DNA of 64,000 nucleotides from the NCBI GenBank assembly GCA_035499295.1, contig DATJZG010000040.1, forward strand, positions 1 to 64,000, given 5' to 3'. Of this stretch, positions 1 through 11,642 are shown piece after piece. Every line of letters begins with the position of its first letter. The first letter of the stretch is position 1. A model generated the notes under the pieces. That model did not search any database and was not told the DNA's origin. It saw nothing but the letters and a program-made list of their open reading frames with translations. Made by a program: the position numbers and the translations under genes. Source of the stretch: DATJZG01 sp035499295 (GTDB taxonomy: Bacteria > Myxococcota > Myxococcia > Myxococcales > Anaeromyxobacteraceae).

Positions 1-4
1 CGCC

Positions 5-7
5 TAA
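5..7 (+). other. Possible stop codon of a gene upstream of the window
   Basis: A TAA stands four bases before the GTG start of the regulator gene and could be the end of a gene lying left of the window. In hydrogenase loci of other bacteria hoxA usually follows hyp maturation genes, so a hyp gene is the natural guess. Only ten bases are visible, so this cannot be tested here. Confidence 0.25.
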
Positions 8-10
8 ATC

Positions 11-1507
<1,497 letters not shown>

Positions 1508-1511
1508 CCCC

Positions 1512-2513
1512 ATGCGCCCCCTGAACGTGCTCTGGGTCCAGTCGGGGGGATGCGGCGGATGCACCATGTCGCTCTTGTGCTCCGATCTCTCCGACGCGCT
1601 CGGCATCCTGGAGGGAGCGGGCGTCCACTTCCTGTGGCATCCCAGCCTGTCGCAGGCGAGCGGGTCCGAGGCGCTCGAGGTCCTGCGCGCCTGCGCCGAG
1701 GGGGAGGTGCCGCTCGACGTCCTCTGCGTCGAGGGCGCCGTGCTCTGCGGGCCGAACGGGACCGGGCGCTTCCACCTCCTCTCGGGCACCGGGCAGCCGA
1801 TGATGTCCTGGGTGCGCCGTCTGGCGGAACGGGCGGGCCACGTCCTGGCGGTCGGGACCTGCGCCGCCTACGGGGGAATGACCTCCGCCGGCGCGAATCC
1901 CGCCGACGCCTGCGGACTGCAGTACGACGGCGAGAAGGCCGGTGGCCTCCTCGGCGCCTCCTGGCGCAGTGCCTTGGGCATGCCGGTGGTGAACGTGGCC
2001 GGCTGCCCCGTCCACCCTGGCTGGATCGTGGAGACGCTCACCGCCCTGGCACTCGGCGGGTTCCGCGCCGACGACCTGGACCAACTCGGGCGCCCCCGCT
2101 TCTACGCGGATCAGCTCGTCCACCACGGCTGCCCCCGCAACGAGTTCTATGAGTTCAAGGCGAGCGCCTCCAAGCCCTCCGACCTCGGCTGCCTGATGGA
2201 GAACATGGGCTGCAAGGCCACCCAGGCGCACGCGGACTGCAACACCCGCCTGTGGAACGTCTCCGGGTCCTGCCTGCGCGGCGGTTACGCCTGCATCAAC
2301 TGCACCGCCCCCGGCTTCGAGGAGCCCGGCCACGAGTTCGCGCGGACGCCCAAGCTGGCGGGCATCCCCATCGCCCTGCCCATCGACATGCCGAAGGCGT
2401 GGTTCCTGGCGCTCGCCGCCCTCTCCAAGTCGGCAACTCCCCGACGCGTCCGGGAGAACGCGGTGGTGGAGCGGGCGGTGGTGCCGCCCGCCATCCGCAA
2501 GGGACGAAAGTGA
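1512..2513 (+). CDS. hoxB: Regulatory [NiFe] hydrogenase small subunit
   Basis: This 333-aa iron-sulfur subunit passes electrons from the H2-binding large subunit through three clusters. Cluster ligands are visible: CGGC at residues 14-17, Cys in VGTCAAYGG and VAGCPVHP, then a His/Cys-rich distal region (HHGCPRNEF, LGCLMENMGC, HADC, YACINC). The protein starts directly at the first cluster motif and has no twin-arginine signal peptide or C-terminal membrane helix, unlike exported uptake hydrogenases. That fits the cytoplasmic sensor type HoxB/HupU. It starts four bases after the hoxA stop, and its TGA overlaps the GTG of hoxC, so the two subunits are translationally coupled. Confidence 0.92.
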   Translation: MRPLNVLWVQSGGCGGCTMSLLCSDLSDALGILEGAGVHFLWHPSLSQASGSEALEVLRACAEGEVPLDVLCVEGAVLCGPNGTGRFHLLSGTGQPMMSWVRRLAERAGHVLAVGTCAAYGGMTSAGANPADACGLQYDGEKAGGLLGASWRSALGMPVVNVAGCPVHPGWIVETLTALALGGFRADDLDQLGRPRFYADQLVHHGCPRNEFYEFKASASKPSDLGCLMENMGCKATQAHADCNTRLWNVSGSCLRGGYACINCTAPGFEEPGHEFARTPKLAGIPIALPIDMPKAWFLALAALSKSATPRRVRENAVVERAVVPPAIRKGRK

Positions 2514-3949
2514 CCCGCCTTGTCGTCGGTCCGTTCAGCCGGGTCGAGGGCGACTTGGAGGTCACCCTCGAGGTCGAAGACGGGGTGGTGCGGCAGGCGC
2601 GGGTGAGCTCCTCGCTCTTCCGGGGCTTCGAGCAGATCCTCGCCAACAAGGCGCCGCTCGACGCGCTCGCCATCGTCCCGCGAATCTGCGGCATCTGCTC
2701 GGTGTCCCAGTCGTCGGCGGTGGCCCGAGCGCTAGGCGACGCCGCCGGTCTCGAGCCCCCGCACAACGGTCGGACCGCGTCGAACCTGATGCTGGCCGCG
2801 GAGAACCTCTGCGACCACCTCTCGCACTTCTACCTGTTCTTCATGCCCGATTTCGCGCGCCCCGGCTACGCGCAGCGGAGTTGGTTCCCGCGCGTGCGCG
2901 AGCGCTTCGAGGCGATGCGCGGGGGAGGCGGCGTCGAGGCGCTCGCCTCCCGGGCCCGGTTCCTCGAGCTCGTCGCCACCCTGGGAGGGAAGTGGCCCCA
3001 CTCGCTGGCGCTCCAGCCGGGGGGAACCTCCCGGGCGGTGCAGGAGGCGGAGAAGGTCCAGCTGCTGCTCGTGGTGCGACAGTTCCGCCGGTTCCTCGAG
3101 CGCACCGTCTTCGGCGACGCGCTCGAGCGCGTCGGCACCCTGGAGAGCTTCGCGGCGCTCGCGGCCTGGCGCGACGCGCGCCCCGCCGCAACCTGCGACT
3201 TCCGGCTCTTCCTCGAGGTCGCGGGCGACCTCGGTCTCGAGCAGCTGGGGCGGGCCGGAGACGTCTTCATGAGCTACGGCGCCTACCGCGGAGCGGAGCG
3301 GCCCCTGTTCGCCGCCGGGGTGTTCGACGGCGCCCTGCACGGCCTCGACCCCGCCGTCATCCGCGAGGACACGAGCCACGCCTGGCTCCTCGACGACGCC
3401 CCCCGCCATCCGGCCGAAGGAGCCACCCAGCCGATGCCCGACAAACCCGGGGCGTACACCTGGTGCAAGGCGCCCCGGCTGGGCGGGAGAGCGGTGGAGG
3501 TGGGCGCGCTGGCGCGGCAGGTGGTGGATGGCCACCCGCTCGCTCGGGACCTGGTCGCCCGGGCGGGGGGCAACGTCTTCTCGCGGGTGATGGCGCGCCT
3601 CCTGGAGCTCTCGCTGGTGGTGCCGGAAATGGAGCGATGGGTCGCCTCCTTCGAGCCCGGCGGCCCCTTCTGCGCCCAGGCAGAGATCCCGGACGGCTCC
3701 GGGGTGGGGCTGGTGGAGGCGGCCCGCGGGTCGCTCGGCCACTGGCTCTCGGTGGGGAACGGGCGCATCAGCGGATATCAGATCGTCGCGCCCACCACCT
3801 GGAACTTCTCGCCGCGGGACGCCGAGGGGCAGGCCGGGCCCCTCGAGCAGGCGCTCCTGGGAACGCCCGCCGGCGGGCAGCTGGGAGAGGTCGCTGTCCA
3901 GCATGTGGTGCGGTCCTTCGATCCGTGCATGGTCTGCACGGTCCACTGA
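2510..3949 (+). CDS. hoxC: Regulatory [NiFe] hydrogenase large subunit
   Basis: Catalytic/sensor subunit of 479 aa carrying the Ni-Fe site. The N-terminal Cys pair lies in RICGIC and the C-terminal pair in DPCMVC. The protein ends at DPCMVCTVH, the very residues after which normal hydrogenase large subunits carry a peptide that is cleaved during maturation. Absence of that tail is the established hallmark of H2-sensing HoxC/HupV proteins, which need no HoxM/HyaD-type protease. The start is GTG in a GTGA overlap with hoxB and gives the expected N-terminus (VVGPFSRVEGDLE). The adjoining kinase gene follows after 11 bases. Confidence 0.92.
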   Translation: MTRLVVGPFSRVEGDLEVTLEVEDGVVRQARVSSSLFRGFEQILANKAPLDALAIVPRICGICSVSQSSAVARALGDAAGLEPPHNGRTASNLMLAAENLCDHLSHFYLFFMPDFARPGYAQRSWFPRVRERFEAMRGGGGVEALASRARFLELVATLGGKWPHSLALQPGGTSRAVQEAEKVQLLLVVRQFRRFLERTVFGDALERVGTLESFAALAAWRDARPAATCDFRLFLEVAGDLGLEQLGRAGDVFMSYGAYRGAERPLFAAGVFDGALHGLDPAVIREDTSHAWLLDDAPRHPAEGATQPMPDKPGAYTWCKAPRLGGRAVEVGALARQVVDGHPLARDLVARAGGNVFSRVMARLLELSLVVPEMERWVASFEPGGPFCAQAEIPDGSGVGLVEAARGSLGHWLSVGNGRISGYQIVAPTTWNFSPRDAEGQAGPLEQALLGTPAGGQLGEVAVQHVVRSFDPCMVCTVH

Positions 3950-3960
3950 GCGAGCGGGCG

Positions 3961-5322
<1,362 letters not shown>

Positions 5323-5461
5323 GGATCGGGGCGGGGGGCCGCGTCGGGCCGGGGGCGCCCCTTGGCCCAACGGGCGACGCCTCGCACCGCCACGGTCACG
5401 AGCGGGCCCGCGCCCCGGCGGCTCGACAGGGGCCACCGATCTGTGGCAATCCACTACCCCC

Positions 5462-6220
5462 ATGCTGCGCAAGATCGTGGAGATCGACGAGGCGAAGTGC
5501 GACGGGTGCGGGCAGTGCCTCCCGTCCTGCGCCGAGGGGGCGATCGAGCTCGCCGGCGGCAAGGCGCGGCTCGTCTCCGAGGTCCTCTGCGACGGGCTCG
5601 GCGCCTGCCTGGGGGAGTGCCCGCGCGGTGCCCTTCGCGTCGCCGAGCGGGAGGCAGCCGACTTCGACGAGCGCGCCGTGGCGCGGCGGCTGGGGAGCCG
5701 GCGCGCGACGGCTCCGGGCCCTCGCCGCCCCTCGCTCTCGGTGGTGGCGGAGCCCGCCGCGGCGGCGGGCGGCTGTCCAGGCGCCCGAGGCCGCGAGCTC
5801 CCCCCGCGCGCGCGCGGCGAGGCGACGAGCCGGCCCGGTGGAGCGCAGGGGAGCAGCGAGCTCAGCCACTGGCCGGTGCAGCTCGGGCTCGTCTCCCCGC
5901 GCGCGCCCTGGCTCGCCGGAGCCGACATGCTCGTGGCGGCGGACTGCGTTCCCTTCGCCTACGCCTCCTTTCACCAGGACTTCCTCTCCGGCCGGCGCGT
6001 CCTCGTGGGATGCCCGAAGCTCGACGACCTTCCGGGCTACGTGGAGAAGCTCGCGGAGCTCTTTCGCGAGGCCAGGCCCCGGAGCGTGACGGTGGTGAAG
6101 ATGGAGGTGCCCTGCTGCGCGGGAATCGCCTCGGCCACCAGGGAGGCCCTGCGCCGGGCGGGGGGCGAGGTCCCCTATCTCGAATCCACCATCGGGGTGC
6201 AGGGCTCCCGCCTCACCTAG
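5462..6220 (+). CDS. Two-cluster ferredoxin-like protein of an uncharacterised family
   Basis: A 252-aa protein. An N-terminal ferredoxin domain has a complete first cluster motif (CDGCGQCLPSC) and a second motif reading CDGLGACLGECP, where one Cys is replaced by Leu. That substitution suggests a three-Cys cluster or a ligand supplied elsewhere. After an Ala/Arg-rich linker (about residues 75-125) the C-terminal half carries further conserved-looking Cys positions (AADCVPF, VGCPKLDD, VPCCAG). The family is widespread in anaerobes but I know of no proven role; electron transfer is the safe inference. It stands 139 bp after hoxJ, in which I saw no convincing promoter, so a link to H2 sensing is possible but unproven. 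Confidence 0.7.
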   Translation: MLRKIVEIDEAKCDGCGQCLPSCAEGAIELAGGKARLVSEVLCDGLGACLGECPRGALRVAEREAADFDERAVARRLGSRRATAPGPRRPSLSVVAEPAAAAGGCPGARGRELPPRARGEATSRPGGAQGSSELSHWPVQLGLVSPRAPWLAGADMLVAADCVPFAYASFHQDFLSGRRVLVGCPKLDDLPGYVEKLAELFREARPRSVTVVKMEVPCCAGIASATREALRRAGGEVPYLESTIGVQGSRLT

Positions 6221-6239
6221 CGGAGCGGCGGCCCGCGCC

Positions 6240-7583
6240 ATGTCGAAGCAGCGGCTCACGCTCTCCGGCCTGGTCGCTGCCACCTTCTTCATCGTCTCCG
6301 GAGGCCCGTACGGCCTCGAGGAGGTGGTGAGCGGCCGCGGATACGCGGGCGCCGTATTCCTGCTCGTCGTGCTCCCGCTCGTCTGGAGCCTGCCGGTGGC
6401 GCTCGCGGTGGGGGAGCTCGCCTCCGCCATCCCCGTCACCGGCGGCTACTTCGTCTGGGTGCGCCGCGCCCTCGGTCCCTTCTGGGGGCTGCAGGCGGCG
6501 TGGCTCTTCCTCTCGGTCACCATCTTCGACCTCGCCATCTACCCGGCGATGTTCGTCGCCTACTCCTCGCGGCTGTGGCCGCGACTGGGGGCGGCGGTCG
6601 ACGTGGGAACCCCCGGCTGGGCGGTGGCTCTCGCGATGATCGCCGCGGGCACCGCCTGGAACCTCCGAGGCATTCGCGCCATCGGGCGCGGCTCGGAGCT
6701 CTTGGCCGTGCTCGTCCTCGCGCCCTTCGTCGCCATGGTGGCGATGGCGGCCCTGGCACTCCCCTCCGGGGGCCTCGGGCGGCTCGCCGCCGCTCTTGCC
6801 GAGCCGCCCCCTCCCGACTCCTCCGGCCTGGCGACCGCCATGCTCGTCGCCATGTGGAACTACATGGGGTGGGACAACACCTCGACGTTCGCCGGAGAGG
6901 TCGAGGCGCCGCAGCGGTCCTATCCTCGGGCCATGGCCCTGAGCCTCGTCCTCGTCTGCGCGAGCTACCTCCTCCCGGTGCTCGCCGCCGCCACCACCGG
7001 CATGCCGGCGTCCAGCTGGACGCCCGGCAGCTGGGTGGACGCGGCCGAGGGGATCGGGGGGCGCTTCCTCGCGGCGTCGGTCGTCGTCGGAGGCGCCGCG
7101 GGGGTGGCGGCGATGTTCGGGGCCATCCTGAACTACTGGTCTCGCCTCCCGGTGGCGCTCGCCGAGGACGGTTGGATGCCCCCCCGGTTCGCCCGGCGCA
7201 GCGCCGCCACCGGCTCGCCCACCGTCGCCATCGTCCTCGGGGCCATGTTCTGCGCCGCGGTGGTCGGGCTCGGCCTGCGGCGCCTCGTGGAGATCGACGT
7301 TCTGCTCTACGGGGCGGCGCTGACCCTGGAACTCGCGTCCCTCGTGGTGCTGCGCGTGCGCGAGCCCAGGCTCTCCCGACCCTTCCGCATCCCGGGGCGG
7401 CTCGCGGGCGCGCTCCTCGCCGCCTCGCTTCCGGTGGCGCTCCTCTGCCTCGCCGGATGGCAGAGCCGGGACGAGCCGGGCGCGCTCGGCCTCTCCGCCC
7501 CGGGCCTTGCCGCCCTCATCGCGGCCCTGGGCCCCGTCTGGTACGCGGCGCGGTCGCCGATCCGGAGCCGCCGCCGCACCTAG
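6240..7583 (+). CDS. APC-superfamily amino acid/polyamine permease
   Basis: Integral membrane transporter of 447 aa with about 12 hydrophobic helices. The first helix carries the APC signature FIVSGGPYGLEEVV, the unwound Gly-rich substrate-binding segment of this superfamily. Later features are the helix-3 region ITVTGGYFVWV-like (seen as PVTGGYFVWVRRALG) and MWNYMGWDNTSTFAGEVE in the middle of the chain. It probably exchanges or takes up amino acids or polyamines across the inner membrane; the substrate cannot be read from the sequence. It starts 19 bases after the ferredoxin-like gene and may be co-transcribed with it. Confidence 0.85.
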   Translation: MSKQRLTLSGLVAATFFIVSGGPYGLEEVVSGRGYAGAVFLLVVLPLVWSLPVALAVGELASAIPVTGGYFVWVRRALGPFWGLQAAWLFLSVTIFDLAIYPAMFVAYSSRLWPRLGAAVDVGTPGWAVALAMIAAGTAWNLRGIRAIGRGSELLAVLVLAPFVAMVAMAALALPSGGLGRLAAALAEPPPPDSSGLATAMLVAMWNYMGWDNTSTFAGEVEAPQRSYPRAMALSLVLVCASYLLPVLAAATTGMPASSWTPGSWVDAAEGIGGRFLAASVVVGGAAGVAAMFGAILNYWSRLPVALAEDGWMPPRFARRSAATGSPTVAIVLGAMFCAAVVGLGLRRLVEIDVLLYGAALTLELASLVVLRVREPRLSRPFRIPGRLAGALLAASLPVALLCLAGWQSRDEPGALGLSAPGLAALIAALGPVWYAARSPIRSRRRT

Positions 7584-7633
7584 GAGCTACAATCGGGCCT
7601 GGGCGCGCCCCGCGCCGGAGGAGGAGACTCGCC

Positions 7634-7972
7634 ATGCGCCTCGCCACCTCGATCGCCCTCGCCGGCGCTCTCCTTCTCGGTCTCTCCACCCGGGCCGACG
7701 ACAGCGGGGAGGTGCCGATCACGGTGGCGGTGGGAGCGGTCGCCCCCATTCCCGGCCCCGTTCGGCAGGTCGTCTGCGACGACGGCGCGCTCGTCGAGAT
7801 CGTCGACACCGGGCAGGGGCCGGGGTTCAAGGGGCTCAAACCCGGGACGACGCTCTGCTCGCTCGTGGACCCGGTGTCCTACCGCCGCGTCTACCGGGTG
7901 ACGGTGGTCGCGTCGCCCGCGCCCCCGCCGCCTCCCCCTGGGGGGTCGCCCGGCGGATCGAGCGGACGGTAA
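7634..7972 (+). CDS. Small exported protein of unknown function
   Basis: A 112-aa protein with a clear signal peptide (about residues 1-22, ending near LSTRA). A compact domain follows with two Cys (VVCDDG and TTLCSLVD) that could form a disulfide, then a Pro-rich tail ending in a Gly/Ser stretch. An AGGAGGAG ribosome binding site sits nine bases before the ATG. I do not recognise the family. It is followed by a strong hairpin at 8014-8030, so it is probably the last gene of the transcript. Confidence 0.65.
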   Translation: MRLATSIALAGALLLGLSTRADDSGEVPITVAVGAVAPIPGPVRQVVCDDGALVEIVDTGQGPGFKGLKPGTTLCSLVDPVSYRRVYRVTVVASPAPPPPPPGGSPGGSSGR

Positions 7973-8013
7973 CCACGCTGCGCGCGGCTCGGTCCCGAAC
8001 GGGCCGTCCCGAT

Positions 8014-8030
8014 TGGGGGCGCCGCCCCCA
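8014..8030 (+). terminator. GC-rich hairpin, probable terminator
   Basis: Perfect 7-bp stem TGGGGGC/GCCCCCA with a 3-base loop, 41 bases after the stop of the small exported protein gene. No run of T follows, so it may act as an attenuator or RNA-stabilising 3' end rather than a textbook intrinsic terminator. Confidence 0.45.
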
Positions 8031-8126
8031 CGATGCCCTTACCTTTTCGGCGGCAAGACCTAGGCTTCGAGGAGGGGCTCCGCTCTCGCCGGGCCGAAGG
8101 AAGCCCGCCGGTGGAAGGAGGAATGC

Positions 8127-8564
8127 ATGTCCCAGTGGCACAGGATCGTCTGCGCCGTCGACTTCTCGGAAGCTGCGCGCGTGGCGATGGAGGAGGCGGC
8201 CGACCAGGCCGCCCGGTTCCAGTCGGAGCTCCTGCTCGTGCACGTCGACGAGTCGGCGGCCTCCGCGGGTGACATGCCGCCGGCCCCCGCGGCACTGCTC
8301 GCCTCCCGCCACGAGCTCGAGAGGAAGCTCGAGGCCTGGCGGACCGAGGCCGAGCGCCGCAGCGCGAGGCCCGTCGTGGCCGAGGTGGTGGAGGGATCGC
8401 CCGCAGAGGAGATCGTGCGCCTGGCCACGGCCCGCAACGCGGACCTGCTTGTGGTGGGCACGCACGGGAGGCGTGGCTTGCGCCACCTCGTCATCGGGTC
8501 GGTGGCGGAGAGGGTGGTGCGCACGTCCCACTGCCCGGTCCTCGTCGTCCCGAGGCAGTCGTGA
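8127..8564 (+). CDS. Universal stress protein, UspA family
   Basis: Cytoplasmic 145-aa protein with a single Usp domain. The N-terminal strand and switch region read IVCAVDFSEAA. The ATP-binding type motif near the C-terminus reads VVGTHGRRGLRHLVIGSVAERVVRTSHCPVLVV, which contains the G-2x-G-9x-G-(S/T) pattern of nucleotide-binding Usp proteins. A GGAGGA site precedes the ATG. The stop overlaps the GTG start of the ribosome hibernation gene, so the two stress proteins are translated together, which fits a joint role in stasis or anoxia survival. Confidence 0.88.
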   Translation: MSQWHRIVCAVDFSEAARVAMEEAADQAARFQSELLLVHVDESAASAGDMPPAPAALLASRHELERKLEAWRTEAERRSARPVVAEVVEGSPAEEIVRLATARNADLLVVGTHGRRGLRHLVIGSVAERVVRTSHCPVLVVPRQS

Positions 8565-9166
8565 GCGGCGCCGTCCGCATCGCCTGGCGCCACCTCGAGC
8601 CCTCGGAGCCGGTGGAGGCGCTCGTGCGCAAGAAGGCGGCCCGGTTGCAGCGCCTGCACGAGCGGATGACGAGCTGTGCGGTCACGCTGGAGCTGGCTCA
8701 ACGCCGCCAGAAGCAGGGCAAGCACTTCCGGGTGCGCATCGAGATCGGCGTGCCCGGGGGCAAGCGCCTCGTCGTGGGGCGCGACCCGAGGGAGTCGCGC
8801 GTGCACGAGGACCTGGTGGCCGCGGTCCACGCCGCCTTCTCCGAGGTGCGTCGTCAGCTGGAGGACCGCGTGCGCAGGCTCGACCACCGCGTCAAGACGC
8901 GCCTGCCGCCGCCGCGCGCGCGGGTGGCGCGGGTGTTCCCGGAGGAAGGGTACGGCTTCCTGCGCACGCCGGAGGGGCGGGAGATCTACTTCCACGAGAG
9001 GAGCGTGGTCGGCGGCGGCTTCGACCGGCTCGAGGTGGGCGTCTCGGTGCGATACGCGGAGGAGATGGGGCGGGAGGGGCCCCAGGCGAGCAGCGTGGTC
9101 CCGCTGCGCGCCGCCCGGAGGGCGGCGGGCGCTACCCGCGCCGCCGCGGAAACGGCGCACCCCTGA
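8561..9166 (+). CDS. Ribosome hibernation factor fused to a cold-shock domain
   Basis: A 201-aa protein. Residues about 2-105 form an S30AE/HPF-type domain, which binds the decoding centre of idle ribosomes. Residues about 115-180 form a cold-shock RNA-binding domain with the RNP1-like GYGFLRT and RNP2-like IYFHER motifs, followed by an Ala/Arg-rich tail. Known HPF-CSD fusions occur in proteobacteria. It starts with GTG in a GTGA overlap with the Usp gene. Its last 35 bases overlap the end of glcF on the other strand, leaving no room for a shared terminator. Confidence 0.82.
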   Translation: MSGAVRIAWRHLEPSEPVEALVRKKAARLQRLHERMTSCAVTLELAQRRQKQGKHFRVRIEIGVPGGKRLVVGRDPRESRVHEDLVAAVHAAFSEVRRQLEDRVRRLDHRVKTRLPPPRARVARVFPEEGYGFLRTPEGREIYFHERSVVGGGFDRLEVGVSVRYAEEMGREGPQASSVVPLRAARRAAGATRAAAETAHP

Positions 9167-10412
9167 TGGAGGCGTCGAGGATCTCGAGGGGGTGGGCCGC
9201 GGCGATCTCCGCCCCCTGCTCGCGCAGGATGCGCTGCACGTGCAGGGTGCAGCCAGGATTGGCGCTGGCGAGGTAGGCCGCACCGGTGGTGAGGATGTTC
9301 TTCACCTTGCGGGAGCCGATCTCGTTGGCGGCCTCGACCTCGACGAGGTTGTAGATGCCAGCGCTCCCGCAGCACTGGTCCGACTCCGGGACCTCGACGA
9401 GCTCCAAGCCCGGGATGGCGCGGAGCAGCGCCCGCGGGGGCTCCTGTACGCCCTGGGCGTGGCCGAGGTGGCAGGGGGAGTGGTAGGCGACGCGGCCGGG
9501 AAGGGAGTGCCGCTCGCTCCGCTGCGCCCGTTCGGCCAGGAACTCGGTGACGTCCTTCACTCGGCGAGAGAAGGTGGCCGCCCGTTCCCGGAAGGCCGGA
9601 TCGTCGCGGAACAGGTGGGAGAGGTCCTTCAGGTGGGACCCGCATCCGGCGGCGTTCACGAGGACCGAGTCCGCGCCGGTCTCCTCCAGGCGAAGGATGA
9701 GGGCCCGGGCCATCTGGCGGGCCTCCTCCTCGCGGCCGGCGTGGGTGGAGAGGGCTCCGCAGCACCCTTGGCGCGGGGGGACCACCACCTCGAACCCCTC
9801 GGCCGAGAGGATGCGCAGCGTCGCCTCGTTCACGCCGGGAAAGAACACCCGCTGCACGCAGCCGGTCACCAGGGCCACGCGCCCGCGTCGCTCGCCCCGG
9901 GCCGCGGTGAAGGCGGGGAGCCCGCCCGACACCTCGTGCCAGCCCACCGCCGGGGCGAGCCCGTCGAGCTGGGCGAGGAAGGGTACCAGCTTGACGAGCC
10001 CCAGGCTGCGGGCGAGCCAGCGAAGGCCCGAGACGCGGTAGAGCCACAAGAGGAGCGCCGCCACGCGCAGTCGGCCTGGATAGGGGAAGAGCGAGAACAC
10101 CAGCGAGCGCTTCAGTCGCTCGAGCGGTCCGCGCGCCTTCGCCTTCTCGATGGCGCTGCGCGCCTCTTCGATGACCACGTCGTAGCGAACGCCCGAGGGG
10201 CAGGCGGCGAGGCACGCCATGCAGCCCAGGCACCGATCAAGGTGGTGTACCACCTCCGGAGTGGCGGATAGGCTCCCGTCGCGCAGGGCGCGGAAGAGGT
10301 CGACCCGCCCGCGAGGCGAGTCCATCTCCTCTCCCCAGGCCAGGTAGGTGGGGCAGACCGGCAGGCAGAAGCCGCAGTGCACGCAGTCGTGGACCGGGTG
10401 TCGCTCGGCCAT
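9132..10412 (-). CDS. glcF: Glycolate oxidase iron-sulfur subunit
   Basis: A 426-aa subunit that relays electrons from the flavin subunits of glycolate oxidase to the membrane. It has two 4Fe-4S motifs (CVHCGFCLPVCP at residues 10-21 and CLGCMACLAACP), then two CCG-type heterodisulfide-reductase-like domains (QGCCGALSTHAG, YHSPCHLGH, DQCCGSAGIYN). It is the third gene of a minus-strand unit glyoxylate aminotransferase-glcD-glcE-glcF and starts three bases after the glcE stop. Its 3' end overlaps the convergent HPF-CSD gene by 35 bp. Confidence 0.93.
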   Translation of the reverse strand: MAERHPVHDCVHCGFCLPVCPTYLAWGEEMDSPRGRVDLFRALRDGSLSATPEVVHHLDRCLGCMACLAACPSGVRYDVVIEEARSAIEKAKARGPLERLKRSLVFSLFPYPGRLRVAALLLWLYRVSGLRWLARSLGLVKLVPFLAQLDGLAPAVGWHEVSGGLPAFTAARGERRGRVALVTGCVQRVFFPGVNEATLRILSAEGFEVVVPPRQGCCGALSTHAGREEEARQMARALILRLEETGADSVLVNAAGCGSHLKDLSHLFRDDPAFRERAATFSRRVKDVTEFLAERAQRSERHSLPGRVAYHSPCHLGHAQGVQEPPRALLRAIPGLELVEVPESDQCCGSAGIYNLVEVEAANEIGSRKVKNILTTGAAYLASANPGCTLHVQRILREQGAEIAAAHPLEILDASIRGAPFPRRRG

Positions 10413-10415
10413 TCG

Positions 10416-11642
10416 CTAGATGCCTCCGACGAAGCGCCCGCGGTTCAGGCGGCGGTCCGGGTCGAGCCGTCCCTTCAGTCGCTCCATGAGCGCGAAGGCC
10501 GGGGGCGGCGCCCCCCACACGTCCACGGCGGCGCGCAGGTCGTGGGGGGCCTCGCAGACCACGAGCGAGCCCCCGAGCGGGGCCAACGCCTCTCGGGCTT
10601 CGGCCGTCGCGGCGGCGACGGCAGCGACGGCCGACGGGCGCCCGGCGACGTAGCCCAGCCCAAGCGAGGGGTAGAAGACCGCCCCGGCGGGCGAGAGCTC
10701 GCCCAGGAGGCGCGTCAAGGCGGTTCGCGCCACCGACGGGAACCCCGAGGGGGGAGCGGACACCTTCGCGCGCAGCGGGCCCATCTCGCGCACCGCCTCG
10801 TGTCGGCCCCAGAACGCCCGCGCCTCCGGCTCGCCGAGTCGCTCTCCTGCCGCTCGCTCCCTGCGCCCCAGGTCGAGAAGACGCTCGGCTTGCTTCGCCA
10901 CCCCGGGCGCGAAGCCCTCGAAGCGCACCCCGAGGTCGAACCGGTCGGAGTCGGCGATGGCCGCGAGCGAGGTCGGCTCGAGCTGCGCCGCCCGACACGC
11001 TTCCGCGAGCGACGAGACGCCGGCGGAGTCCAGGGCGGGGAAGAGGACGGTGGCGGCGGCCTCGGGGACAGGGTGAAGCCGGAAGGTCGCGGTGGCGACG
11101 AGCCCGAGGGTGCCGAGGGCGCCCACCAGGAGCCGCGCCACGTCGAAGCCCGCCACGTTCTTCACCACCTTGCCGCCGGCTTTTGCCGGGGTCCCGTCCG
11201 CTCGGACGATCGACACGCCTAGGATGAGGTCGCGCGCCGACCCGTAGCGGGCGCGGCGGGGGCCGAAGGCGTTCGTCGAGAGGATCCCTCCCAGGGTGGC
11301 GCGCTCGGGCCAGGGGGGATCGAGGCCGAGCCACTGGTGGTGTGGGGCGAGCACCGCCTGCAACGCGGCGAGGGTCGCCCCGGCCTCGACGGTGACGATC
11401 TGGTCGGCGGGGGCGTGCTCCAGCACTCGGTCGAGCCGGCTGGTGCGCAGGACGGCGTCGAGGTCGCTCGGCGCCGCGCCCATGCCGAGCTCGGTCCCAC
11501 CCCCGATGAACCCAAGCGTGAGGCGGTCGCGGGCGCAGCGCGCCACCGCGTCCTCGGCCTCCTCCAGGCTCTCGGGCTCGAACACCAGCCTGGGGATCAC
11601 CCCGAGGATGGCGTCGGAGTCTTTGCCGGGTCGCTCGGCCAT
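10416..11642 (-). CDS. glcE: Glycolate oxidase FAD-binding subunit
   Basis: A 408-aa FAD-binding type-4 subunit. It shows the PP-loop region (FIGGGTELGMGAAPSDLD) and the flavin-binding stretch (GGILSTNAFGPRRARYGSARD, KNVAGFD) and is shorter and more divergent than GlcD, as usual for GlcE. The ATG at 11642 shares one base with the glcD stop (TGATG), a classic coupled start. An in-frame extension upstream only runs through glcD in another frame. Confidence 0.9.
   Translation of the reverse strand: MAERPGKDSDAILGVIPRLVFEPESLEEAEDAVARCARDRLTLGFIGGGTELGMGAAPSDLDAVLRTSRLDRVLEHAPADQIVTVEAGATLAALQAVLAPHHQWLGLDPPWPERATLGGILSTNAFGPRRARYGSARDLILGVSIVRADGTPAKAGGKVVKNVAGFDVARLLVGALGTLGLVATATFRLHPVPEAAATVLFPALDSAGVSSLAEACRAAQLEPTSLAAIADSDRFDLGVRFEGFAPGVAKQAERLLDLGRRERAAGERLGEPEARAFWGRHEAVREMGPLRAKVSAPPSGFPSVARTALTRLLGELSPAGAVFYPSLGLGYVAGRPSAVAAVAAATAEAREALAPLGGSLVVCEAPHDLRAAVDVWGAPPPAFALMERLKGRLDPDRRLNRGRFVGGI

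Noticed and set aside
1512..3949. Reading hoxBC as an energy-conserving uptake hydrogenase
   Set aside because: The large subunit has no C-terminal processing peptide and the small subunit no Tat signal or membrane anchor; with the kinase and regulator alongside, a sensor is the better explanation.
5323..5461. Sigma-54 promoter between hoxJ and the ferredoxin-like gene
   Set aside because: I looked for GG-N10-GC with the usual flanks because HoxA is a sigma-54 activator, but found no acceptable match.
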